Part shown: piece after piece, positions 32,053 to 45,429 of the stretch
How positions within the stretch are numbered: the first letter of the stretch is position 1
Layout of the letters: each line of letters opens with the position of its first letter
From: Artocarpus heterophyllus
Lineage: Eukaryota > Streptophyta > Magnoliopsida > Rosales > Moraceae
Direction of reading: 5' to 3'
Length of the DNA stretch: 64,000 bases
Assembly (NCBI GenBank): GCA_025403435.1
Contig: CM046351.1
Span: forward strand, 26,439,730-26,503,729
The notes under the pieces: model-generated
What the model saw: the letters and a program-made list of their open reading frames with translations, nothing else
Databases searched by the model: none
Told to the model about the DNA's origin: nothing
Translations under genes and position numbers: made by a program

Positions 32053-34527
32053 TGTTAGAAATTTTCATATAGAAAACTATGATTTTCATATATGCTTGAA
32101 TCCAAATTGCATAAAAATCATGTAAATGCAGAAACATAAAGAAAAAGAAATCTAACCCCTAGCTATTGATAAACACAGAAAGAATAGAGAATATCGCTGA
32201 AAGAATTTCTGAAAAAGTTTTTGTTAGATGTGTATGCCCTAAGGAGTAAAAATGTAATATATTTTTGGAGACATTTTTATCAATAAAGAATTTATTTATT
32301 ATTTATATACCAAATCTTGTCCTCTTTACATTCATATTTGTTAAATGTATGTAAAGCAAACAAAAGTCTGAGACTATCGGTGTAAACCTTTAAGAATTGG
32401 GCATATGATGGACTGATTATGCAGAAGACACGATTCTTAAAGTGACGGTCTAAATTATAAGATCTGCAATCGAGAGAATAAAGTTGAGCACTTTATTCAT
32501 ACAAAGATTATTATGTTGTCTATATCCCTATTGGGAGATGATTTGTCTTGACCATCAGAGGTGGACTCCGCGAATAGAAACATTAGCACATTGTCATAGG
32601 TGACGATGTGTTGGATCGGAACATAGAGTGAATTGATTTGGATTAAGAATTCTGTCTAGGCAAATAGATTTACTTTAGACAATCATTTGTATTGTATCTT
32701 AATCTTGAGATGAATGATTGGCCCGTTGTCTTGACTTGTGTCTTTTGATGTACCAAAGAGTGACACCTACATTTTAATAGTGGTACGCATGCCGGTATGT
32801 TAGAGACATGACTCTAGATAGCGTAGACCTGATATTCATAGATATGAAATCTATAGCTCCTCTTTAGGAGTAGTGATAACCTCTTATATGCATTATTCTG
32901 TTATTGAAAAATTGGAATGCTCAACCATTTGGATACATAGTTGTAATCGAATGGTATAATGTGTTTAGATCGTAAGTTTTTCGATGGTGAGCTAATGGAA
33001 CGTAAGATAAAAATAATCAGGAAGGTAAGACATAACTTGTCCTTAAGTCGATTATAGATAATCCTACGGGGATACGATACACTATGATATGTCATGGAGA
33101 CTTAGCTATAAAGGCTTCGTAATTCTATATAGTTTGAGAGTGCAACTCCAAGCTTTTAGTGGAGTAGTGTTAGAGTTGATAATTATGAAATGTATATCTA
33201 AGAGATTGGGTTTCATAATTATCGAGAGCTTGAACTATATAGGTCCATCAGGTCTCCTTTGCTAGCTCACAAAAATCATGTAATGATATGGCGTGCTTTT
33301 TCATTAATTGATGACTTATGTCAGATTTATCAGATTGGTTAAAATACGAAAGAATCAAATAATTCATGTCTGTTTATTGGTTGAATTAATTTTGTGATAA
33401 AATCAATTCAAGATAAACTTATTGAATTATCGGGAAGAGATGATTCATGTTTATTTATCGATTGGATTAATTTTGAATTAATTCAAGATAAACTTGTTGA
33501 ATTATCAGGAATATTTGTTTTCCTAGATTATCTAGATATGACTATTTTAATCAGATAACTTCTCTATTGAGTTATTTAAATTAAAACTAAGGCTCTATCC
33601 TAAGAATCTCGTGTGGAAAATAAAGATTCGTAGGGATCTTTATCGAAGATTTGGCAGTTCTGCCTGCCGATTGAGAAGGTTCAGCAAGCCGCTCTGCTAG
33701 TTTGGCCTGTCGACTGGTGATTAAAAAGATCATGCATTTCCACGCGGATTTTATGAGATTATGATTTTGATTTGAATTTTTGAGGTCTTCTATGATAAGG
33801 ACTGACACTTGGGCCCAACCTCTATATAAAGGAGGGTGAGTCTCTTTATTATTTAGATCAATTGAGAGATTAAGAGTGAAACTCTGCTGGTGAGATTCTG
33901 AAACTCCTTGAGAGCTCTTGTTCACAAATCATGAACACTAACTTTAGGTTCTCTCAATTGGTTGGAAGGAGAGTCGCCTGGTGGAATTGCTATACGTGTG
34001 AGCCACACTCACTCTAATCGTGGATAGAGAATAGCAAAAAAGGCCAGTTGGTTGAGGTCCTTCTAAAACGTTACTTCTTTTCACTAATTGAGAAAGCTTT
34101 TTGGCATTTACTAGGTTAGTAAGATCTAGTTAATTTATTCATATAGCATGTCAAACCTGTGATTTTGGAAAATACTCTGATATAAAAAATTTTAAAATTT
34201 CGCTGCGTACTATTTTTCCAACAGTTTTTGTGAAAGAAAGAAAATCTTCTAAATTTTTTGCAATTTAGAGAGATAGTGTATTTCTAAATAACTGCAAGGC
34301 TTAGAGACCCTCTGGATTTTTACGTGATATTTATAAACATCCACCATCAAGGTGTACATTACCATATCTAAAAAGAGGCTTTTTTTTTTGAAATGTTATA
34401 ACAGTTTTGAATACCCTTTGATTGACAACCTTTAGAAAATACATGTATATTGGACCACTTAAATTTATTTTATTTATTTATTATCATTTAAAAACTAAAT
34501 AAATAATAATAATAAATTAAAATAACA
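32053..34527 (-). repeat. Copia 3' LTR (left copy), split by a solo LTR
   Basis: The two pieces, 32053-32221 and 34224-34527, together correspond to the right LTR at 40216-40687, with shared text such as CCAAATTGCATAAAAATCAT and GCTTAGAGACCCTCTG. Many substitutions separate the two LTRs, showing an old insertion. Confidence 0.9.
32222..34223. mobile_element. Copia-type solo LTR, 2002 bp, with GTTTT target duplication
   Basis: It begins TGTTAGATGTGTATGCCCTA and ends TTTTTCCAACA. The 5 bases before (32217-32221) and after (34224-34228) are both GTTTT. No internal region, primer site or coding domain is present, so it is a solo LTR left by recombination between two LTRs. It sits inside the 3' LTR of the older copia element and is therefore younger. 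A GC-rich cluster at 33648-33716 resembles the motifs at 18208-18385. Confidence 0.88.
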
Positions 34528-34545
34528 TTCTCCCACTTGATCCAC
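34528..34545 (-). promoter_or_regulatory. Copia polypurine tract
   Basis: On the minus strand, ATCAAGTGGGAGAA runs directly into the LTR start TGTTATTTTA. This is the usual polypurine tract of plant copia elements. Confidence 0.8.
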
Positions 34546-34959
34546 ATATATTTTGTAGATAACTAAAATCAACTAATCTCAAACTTAAGGAATAAACACA
34601 TGAATCATGGCAATAGGTCCTCTTAAAATGAGTATTATCTTCCATGTATTACAATACATTATATCTCTTAATACTAACTCATAAATGGTAAGGTAACTTA
34701 GTGAATAAACACTATGTTTATTCTAGGTCCAACTTAATTGATCTTTCTCAAAATAACTGAATATGTGCACAACTAAATATGAGAAAATATCACAACTGAA
34801 TAAGAGTTTTATTAAAAGAACAAATGTACATACAATGAAATTCACATCATAAAACCAAGTCCCATTCATACTACATGATCTTTAAAATTCTTTGGTGGCA
34901 TACCTTTAGTTAAAGGATCAGTAATCATCAACTCAGTGCTAATGTGCTCAATGACCACT

Positions 34960-37900
34960 TACTTTTCTTTAACACGTTTTCTTATAGCTAAGCACTTAAT
35001 GTTGCTGTGTTTATTTCAACTACTGCTCTTGTTGTTCTTAGCCATAAACACCGTAGCTACATTGTCACAATACAATCTCAACGGCCTAGAAATAGAATCC
35101 ATAATTTTAAACCCAAATATAAAACTCTTCAACCATACACCATGCGAAGTAGCTTCAAAACAAGAAACGAACTCGGCCTCGATAGTAGATGTAGCCATCA
35201 AAGTCTGCTTCGTACTCCTTCAAGATACAACTCCACCAACAAACATGAAAACAGAACCAGATATAGATTTTTGCAAATCAACACAGTTAGCAAATTCTGA
35301 ATCAAAATATCCAATCACCTCCAAAATGTCAGTCCATCTATACATGAGCATGTAATCCTTAGCACCTTGATGGTACCTCATCACCTTCATTGCAGCTCTC
35401 CAATGGCCAATACCTAGGTTACTTTGATATCTGCCCAACATTCCTATAGCAAATGCAATGTCAATTCTTGTGCAAACCTGAGCATACATTAGGCTTCCAA
35501 TGGCTGAAGTATATGGAGTATTTTTCATTTGTTCCTGTTCAAGCTCATTTCTCAGGCACTGGTTCAAATTGAACCTATCACCCTTCACAATGAGTGCCAT
35601 ACTTGATGAACAATCCTTCCTTCGAAAACTCTCTAAAACCTTATTCATATAGGTCTCTTGAGACAAACCCAAAATGCCTTAAGATCTGTCCCCATGTATG
35701 TTAATGCCAATGACATAAAATGTCTTTCCCATATCCTTCATATCAAAGTTCTTTGGGAGAAATTGCTTCACCTCATATAGCAATCCCTTATCATTAGTTG
35801 CAAGTAATATGTTATCTATATATAGCACAAGGAAACAAATCCTACTCCCACTGACCTTCTAGTATTTACATTGATCCATGATATTCTTTTCAAAACCAAA
35901 TGAAGAGATAACGTCATTGAACTTCAAATACCACTGACAAGAGGCTTGTTTCAATCTATATATGGATTTCTTAAGCTTGTAAACTAAATGCTCGCCATCA
36001 CTAAAGGAAAATCCTTTTGGTTGTTTTATATAAACTTGTTCCTCTAGATCATCATTGAGAAAGGCCATTTTCACATCCATTTAATGCAAACCCAAATCAA
36101 AATGGGCGACCAGTGCCATAATAACTCGAAGAGAATCCTTTTTAGATACAGGAGAAAAGGTCTCCATGTAGTCGATTCCTTCTCTTTGAGTGAATCCATT
36201 GGTAACGAGTCTTGCCTTATGTCTCTCAACACTGCCCAATGAGTCTTTTTTTATTTTAAAGACCCACTTGCATCCAATGGCTCTTACACCTTCAGGCAAC
36301 TCAACGAGATCCCAGACTCTGTTAGTTGCCATAGAATCCATTTCGTCTTCCATGGCACTATACCATAAGTTAGATTCCTTAGAACATATGTCTTGTAAAA
36401 ACATTTTCGGATCATTTTGGCTCTAACATTGTAGTTAGACTTTTGTAGATGCACAATATAGTCATTAGTATCATCGATCGTCTTTTTCTAATAGTTCTCC
36501 TTAATGTTGGTTCAACATTCTCCTGAGGAGCATGTTGTTCAACAGGTTCTTATATCTGTTGTTTAGTTGGATCCACTATTTCTTGATCAACAGTAAGTAG
36601 AAATCGAATAACTTGTTGTTGTTCATCATACATTTGAACTCTAGGTGTGTTATGTACAACAATCACTCTATCAAATGAAGTGGAAGGTTGAGCATCTGTA
36701 TGATCTTTCTCAGGAATAATGTTCCAGGATCGATTGCTCCCACTAATCAAGTCATTCTTAAGAAATTTTGCATTTCTTGATTTCACAAATCTAGCACTGT
36801 GAGATGGATAATAAAATCTGTGCCTAAGCATAACCAACAAAATATCTACTTATGGTCCTTGGGTCTAGCTTCTTCTCTTGTGGATTATAAACTCTTACCT
36901 CTAACAGGCATCCCTAAACATGTACATGTAGCAAACTCAGTTTTCAACCCTTGAATAACTCAAAAGGCATCTTTAGGATGGCCTTGGTTGGAACTCAGTT
37001 CAATATGTACACTACCGTCTTAAGAGCCTAAATCCACAAGGACTCAGGAAGTTTAGAGCTAACAAGCATACTTTACACTATGTCCAATAATGTTCGATTT
37101 CTTCTTTCAGCTACACCATTCTAGTTTGGAAAACTAGGCATAGTGTATTGGGCAACAATCCCATGCTCTTCAAGAAACTTTGCAAGTAGACCAAGTGCTT
37201 GTCCATGCTTAGTGTATCTACCATCACTCCCCACCTCTATCCAATCTCAGGATCTTAATTTGCTTTCCGCATTGTTTCTCTACTTCTGCTTTAAAGACCT
37301 TAAAAGCATCTAGTGCTTCATTTTTATTGTTAAGCAAGTAGAGGTACATGTATCGTTAGTAGTCATCTATGAAAGAGACGAAGTACCTTTGAGAGTACGT
37401 GTCCATGTCTGGACTACAAATATCCATATGTATGATTTCTAATAAATCAGAACCCCTCTTGGCACCCTTTTTTGACTTGTTGGTCTACTTACCCTTAATG
37501 CAGTCCACACAAGTATCAAAATCAGTAAAATCTAAAGTACAAAGTACTTCATCATTTACTATTCTCTCAGTTCTCTCAATGAAGATATGTCACAATCTCT
37601 GATGTCACAACATAGAGGATTCATTATTCATAACACATCATTTTATACCAACATTTTCATGAACATGCCTAGTAGTATAATTGGTATCATCTTGTAAATT
37701 AAGACAAAAAAGACCATAAGACAAAGTACCACATCCAATAAAATCATATTTATAAAATAAACTAAAGGAAGATTCTAAAAATTTAAAGGAATATCCATCT
37801 GACACAAGTCTAGAAACTGAAATTATATTTCTAGAAAAACTAGGAATATAAAATGTCTTTTTCAAATACAAAATAAAACCACTACTTAAGACTAGTTTGC

Positions 37901-39010
37901 ACATTCCTATAGCCTTCACATGTGAGCGCATCTTATTTTTAGAGTAGATGCTTTGCTCACTTCCCACTGGCTTCCATAGGTCTTGCAATTCCTACAAGGA
38001 ATTGGTAACATGGATTGTCGAACCAGAGTCAATCTACCATGTGTTATAATTAATATGAATCATATTGGATTCATAACAGACAAGTGAGAGTTGAGCAACT
38101 TTCTTATCAAGTCATTTATGGAATTTAGAGCAGTCCTTCTTCATGTGCCTCTTCTTCTTGCAAAAGAAGCAATTGAACTCCTTCTTAATATCCGGCTGGG
38201 CAAGAACCTTGCCTTTCCCCTTTTGCTTGGTCTGACATTTCTTTTTATTTCCCTAACTTGCCAAATTTAGTTTCTCCCCCTCTTCCAAAATGAGCCTTCC
38301 CTCCTCCTATACACACATGGTCAATAGCTCATTAATTGACCATTTCTCCTTATGTGTGTTATAGGAGATCTTAACGAGACCAAACACCAAGGGTTAAGTG
38401 TTCAGAATGTAATGTACTAGGAACGAATTAGACATCTCAACCTCAAGCATCTTTAGTTGAGCTGCAATGTCTTTCATGTGCATGATATGCTTGCGCATGC
38501 CTTTAATGCCGATAAGCTTCAAGGATGAAAATTGCATGATCAGGGTGCTTGTCAATGCCTTATATGAATACTCAAATTGTTCATCAATAGCCTTCAACAG
38601 TGCTCAGATATTGTCATATTGATTAACCGAATCCCTAATCCTAACAAAGATCTTGGTCTTTATGAACATAACTGAGAGGCGATTGCATGATATGCTTGCG
38701 CATGCCTTTAATGCCGATAAGCTTCAAGGATGAAAATTGCATGATCAGGGTGCTTGTCAATGCCTTATATGAATACTCAAATTGTTCATCAATAGCCTTC
38801 AACAGTGCTCAGATATTGTCATATTGATTAACCGAATCCCTAATCCTAACAAAGATCTTGGTCTTTATGAACATAACTGAGATGCAATTGGATCGCTCCC
38901 CCCTTTTCATATTGATCAGTATCATCTGGAATGCTAGTCTCAATGATAGAGGGCAGTTCATCCTTTTTGATGGCATAGTCAATGTTCACCCATCCCAAAT
39001 GAAGGAACAT
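34960..39010 (-). pseudogene. Copia gag-pol remnant
   Basis: Minus-strand fragments from 5' to 3': gag around 38200-39010; a CCHC zinc knuckle (CFFCKKKRHMKKDC) at about 38130-38172; protease with DSGSTIHVTNS at about 38000-38040, preceded by an in-frame amber codon; integrase at about 36840-37640 with several stops; reverse transcriptase at 35400-36404, including RHKARLVTNGFTQREGIDY, and a stop just before MDVKMAFLNDDLEEQVYIKQ; and RNase H near 35016-35350 (STIEAEFVSCFEAT). The RT active site reads YIDN instead of YIDD (about 35805-35840). With stops in nearly every domain and the changed active site, the element cannot encode a working polyprotein. Confidence 0.9.
38479..38888. repeat. 205-bp tandem duplication inside copia gag
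   Basis: 38479-38683 is repeated almost without change at 38684-38888; both start TGCATGATATGCTTGCGCAT. The low divergence contrasts with the old element around it, so the duplication is recent. 205 is not a multiple of three, so it shifts the already broken gag frame. Confidence 0.88.
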
Positions 39011-39754
39011 CTCAATTCATATTAGATAAATTAACAAGTTGAATTACTACAATACATCAAATATACATGCTCATGTCATAAAATTTAAAGCTAATAACTA
39101 TATGTCATGTTTTACCAATATAAATCATGCTACAAAAATTATGAAGCAAATGACTAAAACTGCCTGTGGGCTAAGTTTCTAATTCATATAGATTCACATA
39201 TAACCTTATGATAAAATTATTAAACTATATTCTATTTCTTAATCCCTGTGGGCAAATTAAGAAAATAATTTAATATTTCATCCTAACCAATCATGCTTAA
39301 TATAATAAAATTTTTTGTGGGATATATTTCATTATTACACTAAGCATCATTAGTTACAATTAATGCCTGTTTCACTACATGTGATTTAAGAAACTTAACG
39401 TATAATTTCAATATAATCAGAGATGCTGTGGTTATTCTTAAATTAATTAAAATTATACAAATCACTCAAGACATTTAATTTTTCAAGCATAATTTTTTTA
39501 TCAAACTGCATGTATCAAAATATAACAATTAAAGAATACATACAAAAATAAATTATGCTTAAATTCAGTAACATATCTAAAATAAATTTTTAAAATTTTA
39601 TTTAAACATAAATAATAAAATCTTAGATTTCACTAAACATTTTAGATTCATTAAAAAATAATTTTCCAAAATACCCAAATCAAAAATTCTACAAAAATAC
39701 CAAAACAAAATTAATTAAAGTTTTTTTGAATTTTTTTTAATTTTCTTTGCCTAG

Positions 39755-39915
39755 AAAATGACATGTCGTTTTGGGCATTAAGCCCAAAACGGTGTCATTT
39801 CGACCTACTTAAAACTCCCTTGTTTCATTAAACGACATGTCATTTTTTGCCTGGCCAAAAGACATGTTGTTTTGACTATCAGAAAATGATTCTCACCCAC
39901 TAAAATGACGTGTTA
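39755..39915. repeat. Cluster of ACGACATGTCGT-type palindromes in copia leader
   Basis: Five related motifs at 39755-39773, 39783-39800, 39829-39846, 39856-39875 and 39901-39920, all built on AAAYGACATGTCRTTTT with small changes. They lie in the 5' untranslated leader of the minus-strand copia element, between primer site and gag. Repeated palindromes in such leaders may be transcription-factor sites or RNA structure; neither is shown. Confidence 0.6.
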
Positions 39916-40199
39916 TTTTTTGAACCCATAAATTCAATTTTTTACGCCAAATTAGGTCTTCTTTAGCCGAAAAAGACCCAAATTGGTCCAATTGCAAACC
40001 CGGTTAATGCTATACTTTCTGGGCACCAGAATTGATGTTTTAAAAACCTAGAAATGTTAAAAAATTAATTTTTTTATGATTTTTAACGTTGATTTTCATC
40101 AAAAAATGATTTCATATACAACAAAGTATTGGGTATTTTGAAAAACTTCAATAAACTTTCAGAAAACCTATTCAAACAATTCAAGGCAGAGGTAAAACA

Positions 40200-40212
40200 A
40201 GGCTCTGAGACA
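40200..40212 (-). promoter_or_regulatory. Degenerate copia primer-binding site
   Basis: On the minus strand, just inside the 5' LTR, TTTTGTCTCAGAGCC resembles the tRNA-Met site TTTGGTATCAGAGCC with mutations at its start. Confidence 0.6.
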
Positions 40213-40215
40213 AAA

Positions 40216-40687
40216 TGTTAGAAATTTGCATATACAAAACTATGGTTTTCATATATGCACGAATCCAAATTGCATAAAAATCATCTAAATGCAGAAACGT
40301 ATAGGAAAGGAAATCTAACCTCCGGCCATTAATAAATACAGAAAGAATAAAGAATATCTCTGAAAGAATTCCTGAAGAAATTTTTGTGAAAGAAAGAGAA
40401 TCTTCTTCTAAACCTTCTACAATTTAGAAAGATGATATATTTCTGAATAACTACAAGGCTTAGAGACCCTCTGAATTTTTATGTGATATTTATAAACACC
40501 CACCATCAAGGTGTACGTTACCATATCTGAAAAAAGATATTTTTTCTAAAACGTTATAACAATTCTAAATACTCTTTAGTTGACACTTCTTAGAAAATAT
40601 GTATATAGTAGACCACTTAAACTTACTTTATTTATTTATTTTCATTTAAAAACTAAATAAAAAATAATAAATGAAATTAAAATAACA
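40216..40687 (-). repeat. Copia 5' LTR (right copy, 472 bp)
   Basis: Starts TGTTAGAAATTTGCATA and ends AATAACA on the plus strand. Uninterrupted partner of the split left LTR. Confidence 0.9.
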
Positions 40688-40799
40688 ATGTCAACTCTGG
40701 AAATTCCACGGAGTGGCGAAGTTGCTGAGTGGGGTTAAGGAGGAGATCAAAATTTCTTTAGTGTATATGTCTAAATATATATATATATATGGATGAACT

Positions 40800-40985
40800 T
40801 CCCCTTTTTCTTATTAAGGGTATTTTTGGTAGTTTGAAGGTCAAAATTAAGTTGACCTGAAAATGGTATTAATCTGTATATTTAATTTAATTTTAGGATA
40901 TATATTTGATGAGATTAAAAATTTAAGAAATATTTTTAAATAAACTTAAAATACAAGGTATAAATATATAAATAATCTTTTTTGA
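40800..40985. mobile_element. Fragment of dispersed ~430-bp MITE family
   Basis: Shows GGTCAAAATTAAGTTGACCT, ATATTTGATGAGATTAAAAA and the end segment AATAAACTTAAAATACAAGG, all shared with the copies at 23105-23530 and 54465-54905. The left half is missing. Confidence 0.45.
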
Positions 40986-41133
40986 AATAATATTAGACAC
41001 ACCAACTCAAATCATTTACTAATTTTATCTTGTCAATCTTCCAATTAAAAAGGATGACAACTCAAAATTGACGATGACGAGGACGATGATGATGATAATA
41101 ATTTCAAGATTAGAGTTAGTATTTTAGTACTAC

Positions 41134-41138
<5 letters not shown>

Positions 41139-41172
<34 letters not shown>
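41139..41172. repeat. TTA/ATT microsatellite
   Basis: About eleven ATT units, followed 30 bp later by short (CAT)n and (ATT)n runs and preceded by a (GAT)n run near 41080-41100. Confidence 0.85.
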
Positions 41173-41173
<1 letters not shown>

Positions 41174-41234
41174 TGTTTATTTGATTAATCCCATATGACG
41201 ATCATCATCATCATCATTATTATTATTTGTTTCT

Positions 41235-44200
41235 TTGCACAATTCAAAGTCATGAATAGAGGAAACCTAAACTGGGCCATGGATTTATTCAATTATTATT
41301 CCAGCATTAAAAAAAAAACTATATTCCATTACTATCATCACCGTCGTCGTCTGCTAATGTGGCCAAGGAGGGTTGAGTTTATGTCCTTGACTCAATTATA
41401 AACCATCTTTCTAGAACTAGCTAGAAGCTCAATGACGGTTGGCTTTTTAGGGCTTAAAAGATAAAAATTGTCTAAGCAAAAAATCAGCAAACAACTTATA
41501 GATAATAAAGAAAATTAAAAGTCGAAATTGGTAAAGAGCAAAAGAAGTCGTGCGATAGAATTGTCCATGTGAGAGTAGCCTTTTTTCTTACGTGATGGCA
41601 TTCTCTTATATTATAATTATCAGGAATCCAAAAGTTTATTAAAGTATTTTTTATCTTGTTCTTAATCCTATGGTATTATTTTTATTTCTTATTTTTATGT
41701 TTTTATGATATTCTTTATAAAACTGTTATTTATTTGTTGAACTTAAAACCTACTATTTTTTTTAGTAGTCATCTCATTTTTTTTATAGTCTTTAATCGTG
41801 TGGTATGGCATATAACATTTTTTTATATTTTTTAATCATTACTCGTATCGTTTGTCGCAAAGCAAGAGTAAAAGGCTTTAAACTAGTGCTCGTGGATGCT
41901 TCAACGGACACGTTTATATTTCAACTATCACGTATTTATTCTTATCAAACAATGAAGGGAAACAAAATTAATTGGATTATATATCTTTTTCCTTTGGAAA
42001 ACCAGTACTTGTCTGAATGTCAAGTCATATTTCCTTTTTTTTTCTTTGACCAAAAAAAAAAGAGAAAAGAAAATATAGTTATTTTCCTGATTTTACAAAC
42101 TTGGGCCCTTTACTAAAAAAAAAGATCTTAAAAACGTCCCTTTTGCTCGAAAATCCCTTCTTTATTTATATATTTATTGAGGCATTATTAACGGTATCAA
42201 TTCCTAATCTTCAGGCATTGTGACATTTTGGTAGATGTTTTTTTTAATTTTAGTAATTTCTTCCTTAAATTTTTTTTACTTTTATAGTTTTGATCTTTGG
42301 CGTCAAAATTGACGAAGAATTTCTGATATATAATATAGATGATCACATCTTCGTCGACTAATAATTGAAAATTTCACTTATATAAATACATTAAATGCAA
42401 AATGTTTTAGTTTCAATGGGTGTTAACAAAGTAATGATGAGAAAATTTCATATATAATTTAACATTTTAGTCAAATTTCAAGTTATTACGGAATGGACAA
42501 ATAATTAATTACGTTGAGTTTCAAAAATCCTTTGTTACTTTTAGTTCATGGACCATTGCTATCAAAAAAATAAAAGTTAAAAAAATTGGTGAAGCTAAAA
42601 ATTGAAGGTTGAATGTCAATGTTTATAGTTTAAGGACTAATATTGTTAATAACCCTAATTATTTCTTAAATTCGCAATGAATTATTTTAAAAAAATTGCC
42701 AAATAATATATATAATATTTATGGGGAGAATTTTAAGATAGAGCTCTAAAAAATAAACCACTAGTAATTCTCTATTCTTCAATTGCCAGATCTGTATTAG
42801 AAATTGTCAGTTTTGTATAATTATTTTTAAATTTTGGAGTGACTTTAACTAGATCTAACAAACAAAAACGTATTCTAGTCCTACCGTAGATATTTTTCGT
42901 TTTTAGAAAGGGAAATTAACAAATATATATTCACTTTCATAAAATATTTCTCTTGTTCAAACAAAAAAAAAAATGAAAGTCCAAAAGTACTATGAGGCAA
43001 GTATCGTGTCTCATTAGATTAAGAAAGAACTCGACCCATCAAATGAACTTTTACTGTCTTATTAATTCTTACGAAAATTTTATAGTGGAGCATAAGAAGG
43101 AACGTGAGTAAAAATGAATTTTTCTTAAAGCTTTTTTGGTCAATGTGTCTAATTTTCTTAAATTTTTAAAATGATTGTTTTAAAAAAAATTTAAAATGAA
43201 TAATCTACGTGATTAAAAATTTACATTAAACATTTGGTTACCAATGATTAATTTAATGAATTAATTGCCAAGATCATCAATAATTTAACAAAAAAAATAA
43301 AGGATTTACAAAAAAAAAATTCATTTTTTTAAAATATGCTTTTTCTTAATTTAGAAAGCCTAGGGCCATCTGCTTAAAGTCCTTTAACGCCTTAAAAAAA
43401 AAAAAAAAAAAAAAAGAGAGAGAGGGTCATTCACTATTATCGTTTTACTTATAGTTGTGGGCATAGTCCAAGAATAAGTTTATATCAATTTTAGAGTCAA
43501 TTAGATCGTATATCATCTTTTTATTATTACTATTGTATTCAATCATTTTTTTCTTCATTTGATTCATACCAAATTTTCTAGTCAAAAAGGCTAAAATACC
43601 ATTACATAACATATGTTTGCCTAACTCTAACCAAAAATTTTTGTTACCAATGCCATGAAACAATGCCATGAAGTGGTATTTGTCAAATTAACCTTCAATT
43701 TTACTAGAAGGTGTAAAGTTTAAATTTCTCATTCAACTTTTGCTATGTTTATAAAAACAACTTTTAAGTTACTCATCAAATTTTAACTAAATTATTATGT
43801 TTTCGATGCAAAACTATATTAAGAGAATTTTGTGGAATGCCACAATTTGGAACTCTAAAAAAACTACAAACAAATTTTGTAGAATTCAAAACTATAAATA
43901 ATGTCACAGAAGTAATATTTCTCAAATTGAACCTCAATTTTACTATAAGGTGTAGAATTTAAATTTCTCATTCAATTTTTTATATTTATAAAATAACTTT
44001 TTAGTAACTCGTCGAATTTTAACTAAATTATATTTTCGATGCAAAACTATTTAGAGAAATTTTGTTCAATGCCACAATTTAGAACTCCACAAGAAAAAAA
44101 ACAATCTCCTAATGTTTAACGATAAAATGAAGGTTGCTTTTAAAAATAACAAGCAAAAAGGAGATATCCATTTAAACAGGAGGGGATGATGTAAACAATT

Positions 44201-45095
44201 CTTGATAGACATTACCAATTTTTACAAGCAGATAACTAACACCACTCACGGGGAAAACAATATATTGTCGACTTCGAAGTATTTCTTGTCCACCGTTAGG
44301 GAAGAACAACTCCAAATTGTTCTTGGATTAATGTTCTCAAGATTTCTCTTCTACTTTTTTTTTTTTTTTTTTTTTGAGGTGTACGAGGACAATGAACTAG
44401 AATTTGTAACTAGAGTTAGTCCTTTATTACTGTTGTTGTATTGTTGTTGTTGTTATCATTAATACTATCATTATTGTGTTAGAAAAACTTACAACACATG
44501 ATCGAATTATTGTTATGAAATGAAATCCAACACGATATTCAAAATGTCTTAAAAACATGCTTAACTACATAGTAATTATTTAAATAATATCACAATTATA
44601 CGATATAATTATATACTAATTATTTTAATGATATCATTTTATGACTATTTACAAACTGAAGTATTATTTTTATAATTCAACAAATAAAATTGGGCCATTT
44701 GTCTTGTCAATCCAATAAGGGAGGATAAGAAAAATAAGCCAAACTAATAAAGGAATAAAAATTAACATGCCAAAATTTAGAAAAGGTTAATGAATAAGCC
44801 AATTGATTTTGAATCCACATGAACCAGATAATATAATGATAAAATACCCAAATTAGAAACCCTAGTAGTCAAGTCACCCCTTCCCCTTCTCTCTTTCTCT
44901 CTCTAGTGTGGGCAACCACAATCGGCGAAGCTCAAGTCGGGGGCGATGAGTAGCGACGGAGCCTTTCACTACGCCACCAGTTTCTTTGATCCGCATCCAT
45001 GGCTTCATGAGCAATCGTCAATGTCTGGATGATTCTGATCTACAATACCCTTCGCCAGAGAACTCATGCTCGTTCAAAATCACATCGTCAATGTG
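41235..45095. other. Gene-poor AT-rich stretch
   Basis: No supported gene. A two-copy tandem duplication of about 238 bp lies at 43662-44097, with units starting AATGCCATGAAGTGG and AATGTCACAGAAGT. A GTT repeat lies near 44427-44455. At 44860-45090 the composition turns gene-like (AAACCCTAG, a CT-rich tract, then a 28-codon frame from 44946 on plus), as in a transcript leader or first exon, and is then cut by LTR-like sequence at 45096. No product can be named. Confidence 0.4.
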
Positions 45096-45429
45096 ACACC
45101 TAAGAATTTCTAGAACATTGTAAATGCAATAATCAAAGGATTATGATAAGCAAAAAATGCACATCACAAAGATTTTTTTTAATCCAATTTTTATGATAAA
45201 TTTCACAAAAATAAAAATTGGATTTTTAAGGTAAAAATCATGCCATGGTCTTATACAAGAAATGAAGGATATGAAATTAAGCTGAAAACTTAACAGTTGC
45301 AAAATATGTTGCAACAAATGTTAAGACAAATACAATTTAAGGAAAATATTGCATAAAGAAAGAAAAAATTATATAATATTAGAATAATACAGTATAAGGA
45401 TTACACTGAAAAAGTAAAGTAATGTAAGA

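Larger units (their letters stand above)
32053..40687 (-). mobile_element. Decayed Ty1/copia LTR retrotransposon with nested insertion
   Basis: The LTRs begin TGTTAGAAAT and end AATAACA: right LTR 40216-40687, left LTR 32053-34527 (interrupted). The flanks are GTGTC on the left and ATGTC on the right, a 5-bp target duplication with one change. The coding strand is minus: primer site near 40200-40212 and polypurine tract next to 34528. The gag-pol order RNase H, RT, integrase, protease, gag read from left to right fits Ty1/copia in minus orientation. Many stops and frameshifts make it defective. Confidence 0.92.

Noticed and set aside
34936..35355. 139-codon plus-strand ORF
   Set aside because: It is antisense to the RNase H part of the minus-strand copia element.
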